From the NCBI GenBank assembly GCA_002869605.1, contig PKUI01000116.1:1-18238 (forward strand): 18,238 bases of DNA, in the 5' to 3' direction. The position numbers and the translations under genes were made by a program. The notes below the pieces were generated by a model. That model ran no database searches and had not been told where the DNA came from. It was given only the letters and a program-made list of their open reading frames with translations. Below are positions 1 to 8,491 of the stretch, in pieces (the first letter of the stretch is position 1; every line of letters begins with the position of its first letter). The stretch is from Desulfuromonas sp. (GTDB taxonomy: Bacteria; Desulfobacterota; Desulfuromonadia; Desulfuromonadales; SZUA-401).

Positions 1-1731
1 CAGGGCGCTGATCTCGGCGGAGCCGAGTTCATGGTGAGCACGTACGGCCGAGTGGCAGGCCATGGTGATCAGCACCTCGTCGAGGGCATCTTCGACCTGC
101 CCCGAGCGACCGAGCTCAACCAGCTCCGAAGCAACATCCTGAACCAGTTCGCGTCCGCTCACCTTGCCCAGCAGTTTTGGTTGGCTGCGCAGCGCAAAGG
201 CATTGGGGCCGTACTCCTCGAGCTCGAAGCCGAGACCTGCCAACTCCTCAAGGTGTTCGGCAAAGACGGCCGCCCGACGCGCGTCGAATTCGATGACCTC
301 CGGAAACATCAGCCCCTGGCGCTCTATCCCCTGAGTTCGATGCTGTGCACGCAACTGTTCGAAGCGCACCCGTTCATGCGCCGCGTGCTGATCGACCAGC
401 ACCAGCTCATCGCCGTCCTCGCAGACGATGTAGGTCTGGCGAAATTGGCCGATCACCCGCAGTCTCCCGAAGGGGCCCGCCGCCTCTTCGGGAGAAGAAA
501 ACAGCTCTGCCGGCGAAACCGGCGGTGAGGGAGGGGGAACCGTTGACGTGACTAAGGGTGAGTGCGCCGTACATGGCTGGCTGGCATAACGCGCCGACGT
601 TTCGTGGATCCGCTCGCCATAGTCGCCCGGCGTTCCCACCGCTGGCCCCGCTTTCGGCAACGCGGGTGCAGGTACCTTCTCGCCATAATCATCTGGCGGT
701 TCGGTAGCGTCGGGGGTTTCAGGCCGCTCTCCTGCCGCCCAGGGCGCAGGGCGCAGGGCATTGCGCACCGCCGCGACCAGAAAATCGTGCACCCGGCGCT
801 GATCCCGGAAGCGTACCTCGTGCTTGGTGGGATGCACGTTGACGTCCACCTGGTGCGGATCGATCTGCAGGAACAGGACCATCACCGGGTATCGCCCCTT
901 CATCAGCAGCCCACGGTATCCATCAAGCAGAGCGTGCTGCACCACCCGGTCACGGATCACCCGACCATTGATGAAGAAGTAGATGTTTGCCGTCGTCGCG
1001 CGGCTTACATCGGGAGGTGCCAGCAAACCGTTCAGATGCAGTCCCTCGGCCTGTTGGTCAAGGAGAAGCATGCTCCCGGCAATCTGGCGCCCCATCAGTG
1101 CGGCAACCCGCTCCTGCAGATTCTCCCCGGGACGGGTCTCGACCAGAGTCCGCCCTTGGTGTACCAGGGTAAAACGGACCCCGGGATAACCGAGGGCCTG
1201 CTTGGTTACCATGTCGCTGATATGGCCGAGTTCGGTCTCGTCGCGACGCAGGAACTTACGCCGCGCCGGGGTGTTGAAAAACAGGTTGCGCACCTCGATG
1301 GTAGTACCGACCGGCATCCCGACCTCGCCGGTACGCTTGACGACACCCCCCTCAATGTAGATCTCGCTTCCGGCTTCGGATTCGGCAGCACGCGTTGTCA
1401 TCCGCAGACGCGACACCGAAGCGATCGAAGGGAGCGCCTCGCCCCGGAAGCCGAGCGTCCCAATGGCAGCGAGATCGTCCTCATGGCGGATCTTGCTGGT
1501 CGCGTGACGTTCGAGGCACAAAAAAGCGTCCTCTTCGAGCATCCCGCAGCCGTTGTCGCTGACCCGGATCAACGACTTGCCTCCCCGCTCCAACTCGACG
1601 ACGACTTCGTCGGCACCCGCGTCGAGACTGTTTTCCAGCAACTCCTTGACCACCGAAGCGGGCCGCTCGACCACTTCACCGGCGGCGATCTTGTTGCAGA
1701 GCTGTTCCGAGAGGATCTGAATCTGTGCCAT
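1..1731 (-). CDS. mutL: DNA mismatch repair protein MutL, endonuclease type (3' end off the left edge)
   Basis: MutL couples mismatch recognition by MutS to strand incision. The reading frame is open from an ATG at 1731 to base 1, giving 577 codons; the last few dozen residues, including the expected HGRP motif, are outside the window. Seen in the translation: GHKL ATPase motifs with ELLENS at about 30-35, DNGCGM at 59-64 and GFRGEAL at 94-100, then FFNTPARR and the VNVHPTKHEVRF block. A proline-rich linker follows, then the nuclease motif DQHAAHERVRFE at 447-458 (the DQHA-x2-E-x4-E signature of MutL proteins with intrinsic nicking activity), a QGLMFP stretch at 472-477 resembling a beta-clamp-binding motif, and ACHSAVRA at 558-565. 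By family knowledge the nuclease motif marks a MutH-independent mismatch repair pathway. A terminator lies just upstream, so expression may rely on readthrough. Confidence 0.97.
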   Translation of the reverse strand, partial: MAQIQILSEQLCNKIAAGEVVERPASVVKELLENSLDAGADEVVVELERGGKSLIRVSDNGCGMLEEDAFLCLERHATSKIRHEDDLAAIGTLGFRGEALPSIASVSRLRMTTRAAESEAGSEIYIEGGVVKRTGEVGMPVGTTIEVRNLFFNTPARRKFLRRDETELGHISDMVTKQALGYPGVRFTLVHQGRTLVETRPGENLQERVAALMGRQIAGSMLLLDQQAEGLHLNGLLAPPDVSRATTANIYFFINGRVIRDRVVQHALLDGYRGLLMKGRYPVMVLFLQIDPHQVDVNVHPTKHEVRFRDQRRVHDFLVAAVRNALRPAPWAAGERPETPDATEPPDDYGEKVPAPALPKAGPAVGTPGDYGERIHETSARYASQPCTAHSPLVTSTVPPPSPPVSPAELFSSPEEAAGPFGRLRVIGQFRQTYIVCEDGDELVLVDQHAAHERVRFEQLRAQHRTQGIERQGLMFPEVIEFDARRAAVFAEHLEELAGLGFELEEYGPNAFALRSQPKLLGKVSGRELVQDVASELVELGRSGQVEDALDEVLITMACHSAVRAHHELGSAEISAL

Positions 1732-1745
1732 CACGTTACCTGATT

Positions 1746-1771
1746 AAAAAAAAACGGCCGGAATCCGGCCG
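1746..1771 (-). terminator. Intrinsic terminator after the ExeA-like ATPase gene
   Basis: A perfect 7-bp GC stem (1755-1761 pairing with 1765-1771, loop of 3) is followed, reading the minus strand, by nine consecutive T residues (complement of 1746-1754). It lies 26 bases after the ATPase stop codon and ends 15 bases before the mutL start codon. This is a textbook Rho-independent terminator for leftward transcription, in an unusual position almost touching the next gene. Confidence 0.9.
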
Positions 1772-1797
1772 CTTAGTTGAATGCATTCGGTGACACC

Positions 1798-2703
1798 TCA
1801 CGCGCCCTGTTCCAACCTCGAGAGCATCTGGTCGATATCGTCGTTATCCGGTTCCGCGGCCGGCGCAGGGGTCCGGGTCGCCATCGGCCTGCCGAGCAGG
1901 CCAAGGTCGCCGGCCACCGTCTGCACAATCTCCGAAGTCACTTTATCCTGTTTGCGCAGCGACGCCTCGAACAGTGCATTATCGCACACCGTGTTGATCA
2001 CCCTCGGCACACCTCCGGCATAGCTGTGCACCGCGGGGATCGCACCAGGAGCAAACATCGACGCCTTGGCACCGGCAACCTTAAGACGATGCATGATGTA
2101 ACGTTCGACCGACTCGAGGCTCAGTGATCTCAGGTGGCATTTGACGGCGACACGCTGGGCGAGCGGCTCGTCAAGCTGCAGATTGTCTTCGATCTCGCGC
2201 AGACCGAAAAACACGATATTGAGCAGTTTTTTACCGGGAATCTCGATATTCAAAAGGCCTCGAAACTCCTCCATCAGCTCACGGCTCTGCAGCATCTGGG
2301 CCTCGTCGATCAGCACCACCGCCTTTTTGCCGCTGGCGTCGATTTCAAGCAGGCGGTCGTAAAGTTGCTTGAGGAGCTTGAGACGATCGGGATCAGGATC
2401 GGAAATACCGAACTGCATGGCGATACGGGTCAGAATCCAGTCAGGCGTCACCCCGGAGTGGACCATGACCAGCAGCGACGACTCGTAGCGCTCCTCGGGC
2501 AGGCTATCGAGCATCCTCCGGGCCAGGGTCGTCTTTCCCATGCCGATATCGCCGACCAGCACCGCAAGCCCTTTGCTGGAATCGACGGCGTACATCAAAC
2601 GGATCAGCGCCTGACGATGCTGGTCGCTGTCATAATAGAACCTGGAGTCGGGCGCATTGGAAAAAGGCTCCCGCTCCAGGCCGAAATGTTCAAGATAACT
2701 CAT
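1798..2703 (-). CDS. ExeA/MshM-like AAA ATPase
   Basis: A 301-residue P-loop ATPase. The ATG at 2703 is chosen because AGGGGA precedes it and the family's typical MSYLEHFGLEREPF opening begins there; the open frame extends further upstream but without family resemblance. Walker A GDIGMGKTT is at 51-59, Walker B AVVLIDEAQ at 128-136, a candidate arginine finger at R184 and a GGVPR sensor-2 motif near 230-234. The protein ends in a Pro/Ala- and Asp-rich tail of about 35 residues. ExeA/GspA proteins of type II secretion carry an additional membrane segment and peptidoglycan-binding domain; this one stops after the ATPase core, as MshM-type pilus ATPases do, so it should be cytoplasmic. It lies 28 bases after the acidic TPR gene and shares its transcript. 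No secretin, pilin or secretion gene is visible here, so the process it powers is unknown. Confidence 0.85.
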   Translation of the reverse strand: MSYLEHFGLEREPFSNAPDSRFYYDSDQHRQALIRLMYAVDSSKGLAVLVGDIGMGKTTLARRMLDSLPEERYESSLLVMVHSGVTPDWILTRIAMQFGISDPDPDRLKLLKQLYDRLLEIDASGKKAVVLIDEAQMLQSRELMEEFRGLLNIEIPGKKLLNIVFFGLREIEDNLQLDEPLAQRVAVKCHLRSLSLESVERYIMHRLKVAGAKASMFAPGAIPAVHSYAGGVPRVINTVCDNALFEASLRKQDKVTSEIVQTVAGDLGLLGRPMATRTPAPAAEPDNDDIDQMLSRLEQGA

Positions 2704-2731
2704 ACGATCCCCTGTGAGTAAATACAGACGG

Positions 2732-5623
2732 CTAGACGAACGAAATGCGGCTGTCGCCACTCCCTGAAGAGTTATTATCACCACCGTCATTCCCGCTATC
2801 GAGGGCCTCCAGCTTGCTCGCAACGTCACGGAAGTTGGGTTGGCGCTCTGCTACAATGCGAAAGTACCCGACGGCTTCGGCTCCACGGCCGCTTGCCTCG
2901 CAGATGATACCGAGCTCGTAATTGAGGCTTAGCAGGTCTTCATCTGTCGCCTCGGCAGCTCTAAGACCAAGCTTGAAGGTTTCTTCCGCCTTGGCAAAGT
3001 CACCCTTCTCCGCATGACAGATCCCGGTCAACGTCAGGCAGTCGACCAGGCGCTGCGGATCCTTCATGACCCGTGCAAATTCCGAGATGGCGTCATCGAG
3101 CAGTCCCATCTCTTTATACGCGATGCCGAGATTGAAATGCGACTCGGTGTCCTCCTGATCAATCTGATCCTCGATCCCCTTCTTGAACTCGGCAAGGATA
3201 CCGTCGAGGCGCGAAAGGTCGCGCTCGTCGAGGCTCTCCATCTCGCCGCCCGCATCAAAGGCTCCCTCGTTACTGAGTTCGGAGGCGAGGTCGAAAAAGT
3301 CACCGTCATCTTCGACAGGTGCAGAGGATGTCTGATCGCGCTGCTGAGCAATTTCGGCCAATTTGGCCGCAATCTCCGGCGCCCCGGGAAAATCCTCTTG
3401 CAAGGCCCGACAGACCCCTTCGGCCTCGTCGAACAGGCCCTGGTGGATATAGAACTCGGCCTCTTCAAGCTCCGTGTTCAGATCGCGCTGCGGGGCATAA
3501 GCAGCCGCAGCCGATTCATCGTCACCGCCCATATCAATTTCAACATTGGTCTGCATATCTTCGAGGGCGTCCAGTCCGGACTCGAGGAAATCAGACGTTT
3601 CATCCTGAATCGGTTCCTCTTCAGCCTCGAAACCCTCCAAAACCGAAGGGTCGAAACCATTGCTTTCAAGCGCCAGGTCCTCGACGAAGTCTTCCTCCAG
3701 ACCAGCATCACTGTCTGCCTCGGGCAGGTCTAGGCCATCGGCGATGAGTGCATCCTCTTCCTGCTCATCGTCAGACAGCTCGAGCGAGGTCTCAGCGTCG
3801 GAATCGAGGTCTCCTCCCAGATCAAGATCAAGATCAGGCTCGACATCGACATCGACATCAAGATCAAGATCAGGTTCAACATCGACATCAAGATCAACAT
3901 CAAGATCAAGGTCGACATCAACATCAAGGTCGAGTTCATCCGTTTCTGCACTATCCAGCCCGATCTCCGGTTCGGCCAGAGCAGGTGGTTTTTCATCAAG
4001 ATCCGGTGCGAGATCTAAATCGAGGTCATCGTCTTCGCCGGAGAGATCAATATCGTTCTCAGCGCTATCGGACATATCGGCCACCGGTTCCGGCAGCTCA
4101 TCCCCGTCGCCGTCAAACTCGATTTCGAGTTCAAGATCGAGTACCGATTCTTCCTCGGGTATTTCGAGATCGATGACCTCGTCCTCCTGGGACTCGATCT
4201 CCTCAACCTCATTGAAGGAACCGGTAAAATCCTCGCCCTCGTCGACGGATACACCGGCGGTCTCCGGTTCATGATCATCAACGTCGAAGCCGGCAAAATC
4301 ATCCCCGTCGCCGCCAAGTAGATCATCTGCATCAGAAAAATCCTGCGTGTCGGCGGCAAAATCATCTGCAGCCTCATCTCCACCTGCGGCAAGTATATCC
4401 GGCTCTTCCATGGAGCCGAACTCGTCCATCTCTTCGAGCTCTTCGAATTCCTCGACCTCTTCCAGAGGCTCTAGCTCCTCCACATCCTCCAGCGGTTCGA
4501 GTTCTTCCACCTCTTCCAACGGTTCGAGCTCTTCTACCCCCTGGTCGAAACCGGCAAACCCCTCATCGGCAAGGAGGCCCGCCTGAGAATCGAGGTCAGC
4601 AAGCTTGCTCTTCTGACCGGTCGCAGTGTAAAGCTCGCGCAAGGCCGCCACAACCCGTGCATCACCGGCAAGGGCTTCATTCAGCTTTTCATAATAGCTG
4701 ACCAACGCCTTCTGCTGAGTCGGGTCGGCAAACATCTGCTTGCATTGTTCAAGGTGGTCGAGGGCCTTATCGGGGGCACCAGCGTCTAGACAGGCACGCG
4801 CATAGCCCTTATGGAAATCGAGGAAGTCGGGGGTCTGCTTGATCAGCTGCTTGAAGGTCAGGCGCTCGTTTTCATGGTCTTTGGTGGCACGGTAGGCGTT
4901 GGCAAGATTGCCGAGGATATCGACATTGTCGGGGGCCTTCTTGAGCAATCCCTGCAACAGTTGCAAGGCCCGCGCAGGATCACCGCTGGAGATCAGGGAG
5001 CGCGCCATCCCGGCCTGAATCGAAAGGTCTTCTGGAAACTGGCGCATGAAGAGTTCGTAGAGCTTGCGCAGGGTCGCCATGTCCCCCTTTTTACGCAATT
5101 CCTTGGAAATCTCGTTGAGCTCTTCGAGCCCCTTCTCCTTGTCACCGGAACGACAGAAACTCTCGGCCACCCGAATCCGGACTCCGAGATTCGAAGGGTC
5201 GAGCTTGGCCATCTTGGCGAGAACTTCAGCCGCTTCAGTGTAGCGCTCGGCCTTTTCGAGAATCGTGACAAGCTCGCCGTATTCAGACAACGCCTGCCCC
5301 ATCAATCCCTGCTTCTGGTTGAGATCGGCAAGCTGTTCATAAACGGCGGGCTGGGTCGGGTCGATTTTCTGCATCTGGCGATAAACCGCGATCGCCTTCA
5401 GATAGAAACCACCTTCGGCGAAACTGCGTGCAACGGTTTCATAGGACGAAAACGCCTCGGCATTGCGCTTGGCCCGGAAGTACAGATCCGCAAGTTTCTT
5501 ACGGTGATTGATATCCTTGGGCATCAACTGCACCACCTGCTCAAGGGCATCGATCGCCTTCGGTATCTGGCCTTTGATCAGAAATTTCTGATAGTTATCA
5601 AGATGTTTTTTGGCTTTGGACAA
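2732..5623 (-). CDS. Acidic tetratricopeptide-repeat protein with low-complexity Asp/Glu core
   Basis: A 963-residue protein of unknown specific function. Residues about 5-345 form a superhelix of TPR-type helical repeats. Residues about 357-700 are an extremely acidic, low-complexity linker containing four 9-residue VEELEPLEE-type units (363-398) and a Leu/Val-Asp dipeptide run (about 563-601). Further TPR motifs occupy about 714-760 and 825-955. No signal peptide or membrane segment is visible, so it is probably a cytoplasmic scaffold. The start is a TTG at 5623, with GAGG six bases upstream; in-frame stops lie immediately upstream and no ATG fits the family-like start MSKAKKHLDNYQKFL. The protein ends RISFV. 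The arrangement (TPRs, acidic linker, C-terminal TPRs) loosely recalls FimV-like scaffolds, but that is only an analogy. It is the first gene of a two-gene operon with the ExeA-like ATPase. Confidence 0.85.
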   Translation of the reverse strand: MSKAKKHLDNYQKFLIKGQIPKAIDALEQVVQLMPKDINHRKKLADLYFRAKRNAEAFSSYETVARSFAEGGFYLKAIAVYRQMQKIDPTQPAVYEQLADLNQKQGLMGQALSEYGELVTILEKAERYTEAAEVLAKMAKLDPSNLGVRIRVAESFCRSGDKEKGLEELNEISKELRKKGDMATLRKLYELFMRQFPEDLSIQAGMARSLISSGDPARALQLLQGLLKKAPDNVDILGNLANAYRATKDHENERLTFKQLIKQTPDFLDFHKGYARACLDAGAPDKALDHLEQCKQMFADPTQQKALVSYYEKLNEALAGDARVVAALRELYTATGQKSKLADLDSQAGLLADEGFAGFDQGVEELEPLEEVEELEPLEDVEELEPLEEVEEFEELEEMDEFGSMEEPDILAAGGDEAADDFAADTQDFSDADDLLGGDGDDFAGFDVDDHEPETAGVSVDEGEDFTGSFNEVEEIESQEDEVIDLEIPEEESVLDLELEIEFDGDGDELPEPVADMSDSAENDIDLSGEDDDLDLDLAPDLDEKPPALAEPEIGLDSAETDELDLDVDVDLDLDVDLDVDVEPDLDLDVDVDVEPDLDLDLGGDLDSDAETSLELSDDEQEEDALIADGLDLPEADSDAGLEEDFVEDLALESNGFDPSVLEGFEAEEEPIQDETSDFLESGLDALEDMQTNVEIDMGGDDESAAAAYAPQRDLNTELEEAEFYIHQGLFDEAEGVCRALQEDFPGAPEIAAKLAEIAQQRDQTSSAPVEDDGDFFDLASELSNEGAFDAGGEMESLDERDLSRLDGILAEFKKGIEDQIDQEDTESHFNLGIAYKEMGLLDDAISEFARVMKDPQRLVDCLTLTGICHAEKGDFAKAEETFKLGLRAAEATDEDLLSLNYELGIICEASGRGAEAVGYFRIVAERQPNFRDVASKLEALDSGNDGGDNNSSGSGDSRISFV
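3821..3936. repeat. Hexanucleotide repeat tract coding for (Asp-Leu/Val)n
   Basis: On the plus strand this is a near-continuous series of 6-base units of the type ATCAAG, ATCGAC or ATCAAC. An 18-base block at 3821-3838 recurs exactly at 3857-3874, giving an imperfect 36-base higher-order unit. Within the TPR gene each unit encodes two residues (Asp plus Leu or Val), so gain or loss of units would keep the frame. It accounts for residues about 563-601 of the acidic linker. Confidence 0.85.
4430..4537. repeat. Four 27-bp tandem repeats coding for VEELEPLEE units
   Basis: The minus strand of this tract encodes four consecutive 9-residue units: VEELEPLEE, VEELEPLED, VEELEPLEE and a diverged VEEFEELEE (residues 363-398 of the TPR protein). 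The unit length is 27 bases, so copy changes preserve the reading frame. The bases have diverged at synonymous positions more than the amino acids have. Confidence 0.8.
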
Positions 5624-5664
5624 AGTGGCCTCACTAGAAGCTTAAAGATTCATGCAAGTTTATA

Positions 5665-5694
5665 ACGATAAACCAATACGCAGCACCCTGTCAA
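5665..5694 (-). promoter_or_regulatory. Predicted sigma-70-type promoter for the TPR/ATPase operon
   Basis: Reading the minus strand, a perfect TTGACA -35 (5694-5689) is followed after 18 bases by TATCGT (5670-5665), matching four of six -10 consensus positions. The expected transcription start is about 35 bases before the TTG start codon at 5623. The region 5624-5745 is visibly richer in A+T than the surrounding genes, as expected of a promoter. The -10 match is only moderate. Confidence 0.55.
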
Positions 5695-5745
5695 GAGATC
5701 ACAAATCCACTTTTTCCTTAGAAAACAAGTACCTAGAGTCCCACC

Positions 5746-7131
5746 TCAGAACTCAAAACGATACTTCCCCTCAGCCCCGGACCAACGCCGGAATTCTTCG
5801 AGCTTCTGCTCATAGCCACTACGCCCCATCAGGGCATAGGTAAACTCCTTCCCCTCCTCGACGCCCGGCTGATCCAGTGGATCAACACCGAACAGTCCCC
5901 CGGCAAAAACCGTCTGCACCTCGAACATGAACAGCAGCTGTCCGAGTGATTCGGGGGAGACCTCGGGGATCGTCAGGGTACAGTTGGAACGCCGGTTCTT
6001 GGCCAGCGCAACAGCAGTAGCCTGCTGTTCACAACGCATCAACTGTCCCAGACTCTTGCCCTGCAGATAGTCAAGCTGCGGTGCAGCAGCCCAGCCGGTA
6101 AGCTCGAGTTCGTGGGCAAAACACTCCGGGGCGAGCAGGGTCACAGTCTTGTCAAACGGACCCTCCATGTAGAGCTGAACCTGAGAATGCTGGTCGGTGG
6201 TACCGAGGGCATTGACCGGCGTCGGCCCGGCATGAACCACCTTGCCGTCCAGACTGTACTTCTTGCCGAGGCTCTCGGCCCACAGTTGACGGAACCAGTC
6301 GGCCACATCGCGCAGCTGGTCGCTATACGCCATCATCACCGTGGTACGCAGCCCCTTTCCGTAGGCCAGAAACTGCAATACGGCATTCAGGTAAGCCGGG
6401 TTATCGGCCAACGCAGGCGAAAGCAGACGCTCCTTGAGTCCTTCCGCTCCGGCAAGCAGACCGGAAATGTCGACCCCGACCGCCGCCAGCGGCAGCAGAC
6501 CGACCGGAGTAAACACCGAGAAGCGCCCCCCGACACCATCAGGGATCGCGTAAGCCTCGACCCCCTCCTGCTCGGCCAGCTGCCGCAGCCCCCCCTTGTG
6601 GGGATCGGTAATAAAGATCAACTGTTCGCGGAACGCGCTACCGAGCCCCTCTTCGAGCCAGCTGCGCAGCAACAGGAACTGGGACATGGTTTCAACCGTA
6701 CTCCCGGATTTGCTGATCACCAGGCAACGTGTCTCGGCCGGGTCGATTTGTGCCAGCAGAGCATGAATGCCGACCGGGTCAACGTTGTCCAGCACGAACA
6801 GCCGAGGACGGCCCTCGGGTGGGTTCAGGTTATGCTGCAGATCGGCCAACGCCCTAAACAGGGCGGTAGTTCCGAGCGCCGACCCCCCGATGCCGAGCAC
6901 CAGCAGATTCCGGCAGCTTGCGGCAAGCCGCTCACCGGCGGCGAGCATCTGCTCGAGCTGGGACTGGTCTCCCGGAAGAGTATAGAAGGGGTAACGCCCC
7001 TCCTGACGCCCCGACATCAGCTCCTCGTGAATACGCTCAATCCGCGGCTGCAGCGCCTCGATTTCCCGCTCTTCGATTCCGGTCTCCGGTCCGATCACAT
7101 CGGCCATCATGTTGGCATAGTCGAGCTTCAT
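5746..7131 (-). CDS. pgi: Glucose-6-phosphate isomerase
   Basis: Interconverts glucose 6-phosphate and fructose 6-phosphate in glycolysis and gluconeogenesis, in the cytosol. From the ATG at 7131, preceded by GGAGGG five bases upstream, the product has 461 residues, matching the short bacterial PGI class rather than the roughly 550-residue E. coli form. Seen: GIGGSALG near 80-87, the phosphate-binding SKSGSTVET near 140-148, the signature DGVGGRFSVFTPVG near 198-211, catalytic-type residues E286 (WAESLGK), H315 (TTDQHSQ) and K428 (GVEEGKEF). The Shine-Dalgarno lies at the end of rluB, whose stop codon is only 10 bases upstream, so the two genes are cotranscribed. No clear intrinsic terminator follows. 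Confidence 0.97.
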   Translation of the reverse strand: MKLDYANMMADVIGPETGIEEREIEALQPRIERIHEELMSGRQEGRYPFYTLPGDQSQLEQMLAAGERLAASCRNLLVLGIGGSALGTTALFRALADLQHNLNPPEGRPRLFVLDNVDPVGIHALLAQIDPAETRCLVISKSGSTVETMSQFLLLRSWLEEGLGSAFREQLIFITDPHKGGLRQLAEQEGVEAYAIPDGVGGRFSVFTPVGLLPLAAVGVDISGLLAGAEGLKERLLSPALADNPAYLNAVLQFLAYGKGLRTTVMMAYSDQLRDVADWFRQLWAESLGKKYSLDGKVVHAGPTPVNALGTTDQHSQVQLYMEGPFDKTVTLLAPECFAHELELTGWAAAPQLDYLQGKSLGQLMRCEQQATAVALAKNRRSNCTLTIPEVSPESLGQLLFMFEVQTVFAGGLFGVDPLDQPGVEEGKEFTYALMGRSGYEQKLEEFRRWSGAEGKYRFEF

Positions 7132-7141
7132 AGCTTCCCTC

Positions 7142-7849
7142 CTAGAGTTCCTTGAGACGCTTAACTTCCGCGTCACTCAAGGGACGGCATTGCCCCGGGC
7201 GCAGATCACCTAGCTGCAGGAAATCGATTCTTGTGCGCAGCAGACGGGCGACCTGGTAACCGAGCGTTTCGCACATGCGCCGCACAACCCGGTTACGCCC
7301 CTCGTAAATGGTCAGTTCAAACCAGGTATGGCTACGGGTCTCACGCACGTTGGCGACACTCGCCGGAGCGCTCGGCCCGTCCTCCAGAGGAACCCCCTCC
7401 TCAAGCTGAACCTGAGCTTCGGGGGTGAGATGACCACGCACCTTCACCTGATAGGTTTTGGCAACTTGGTGGCGAGGGTGCATGAGGCGATTGGCCAGTT
7501 CACCGTCATTGGTCAGCAGCAACAACCCTTCGGAATTGAGATCGAGACGACCGACCGGGTAAACCCGGGCCCGGGTGTTGCGGACCAGCGAGAGAACCGT
7601 GGGGCGCCCCTCGGGATCCTTGGCCGTGGTAACGTAACCGGTCGGCTTATGCAGCATCAAGTAGACGTGCTCTTCGGCCGCGGCCAAAAGATTCCCATCC
7701 ACCTCGATACGATCCCGGGCCGGGTCTGCACGTTCGCCAAGCTTGGCAGGATGTCCATTGACCGTCACCCGCCCCTGCTCAATCCAGCGTTCAGCCTCGC
7801 GACGCGAAGCGAGCCCCGCCGCCGCAATCAATTTCTGCACTCGTTCCAT
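7142..7849 (-). CDS. rluB: RsuA/RluB-family rRNA pseudouridine synthase
   Basis: Isomerises a specific uridine of rRNA to pseudouridine; RluB members modify 23S rRNA helix 80, RsuA members 16S rRNA. The ATG at 7849 is preferred over an upstream in-frame ATG at 7897 because GGGTGAAG stands just before it and the S4 domain begins directly there (MERVQKLIAAAGLASRREAE). Length is 235 residues. The S4 RNA-binding domain spans about 1-60; the catalytic core includes GRLDLNSEGLLLLTNDG with D103 as the expected catalytic Asp, KTYQVKVRG, and the C-terminal EGRNRVVRRM block. The gene follows scpB, a very common neighbour for this family, which favours RluB over RsuA. A perfect 10-bp hairpin separates it from scpB. 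Confidence 0.93.
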   Translation of the reverse strand: MERVQKLIAAAGLASRREAERWIEQGRVTVNGHPAKLGERADPARDRIEVDGNLLAAAEEHVYLMLHKPTGYVTTAKDPEGRPTVLSLVRNTRARVYPVGRLDLNSEGLLLLTNDGELANRLMHPRHQVAKTYQVKVRGHLTPEAQVQLEEGVPLEDGPSAPASVANVRETRSHTWFELTIYEGRNRVVRRMCETLGYQVARLLRTRIDFLQLGDLRPGQCRPLSDAEVKRLKEL

Positions 7850-7869
7850 AATCTTCACCCACTTAAGCC

Positions 7870-7893
7870 AACGGCCGGAGAAATCCGGCCGTT
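7870..7893. other. Perfect 10-bp inverted repeat between scpB and rluB
   Basis: Arms 7870-7879 and 7884-7893 are perfectly complementary around a 4-base loop (GAAA on the plus strand). The core CGGCCGGA/TCCGGCCG resembles the stem of the terminator at 1755-1771. On the minus strand only two T residues follow the stem, so it is not a convincing terminator for leftward transcription; on the plus strand only a short T run follows. It could be a weak terminator, an mRNA 3'-end stabiliser or a processing site between the two cistrons. Confidence 0.65.
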
Positions 7894-7900
7894 TCAAAAG

Positions 7901-8477
<577 letters not shown>

Positions 8478-8491
<14 letters not shown>

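Noticed and set aside
562..1743. A 393-codon plus-strand frame opposite mutL
   Set aside because: The opposite strand encodes a fully recognisable MutL with all motifs; the plus-strand translation shows no family resemblance and is a GC-driven antisense shadow.
2704..2829. A 42-residue N-terminal extension of the ExeA-like ATPase
   Set aside because: It would overlap the end of the TPR gene, has no family similarity, and the ATG at 2703 has a good Shine-Dalgarno and the typical family N-terminus.
3821..3936. Possible CRISPR array or intergenic satellite
   Set aside because: Units are only 6 bases, there are no spacers, and the tract lies in frame inside a coding sequence.
3660..4274. A 204-codon Ser/Arg-rich plus-strand frame, superficially like an SR-type protein
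   Set aside because: It is the mirror of the GAC/GAA/GAG-rich acidic linker of the TPR gene; the composition is explained entirely by the antisense codons.
5624..5745. Small plus-strand peptide gene or an intrinsic terminator after pgi
   Set aside because: The short plus frame continues into the antisense of pgi and has no convincing ribosome site; no stem with a T-tract could be found after pgi.
7870..7893. Confident Rho-independent terminator between scpB and rluB
   Set aside because: The stem is perfect but lacks a T-tract in the direction of transcription, so it is listed only as an inverted repeat.
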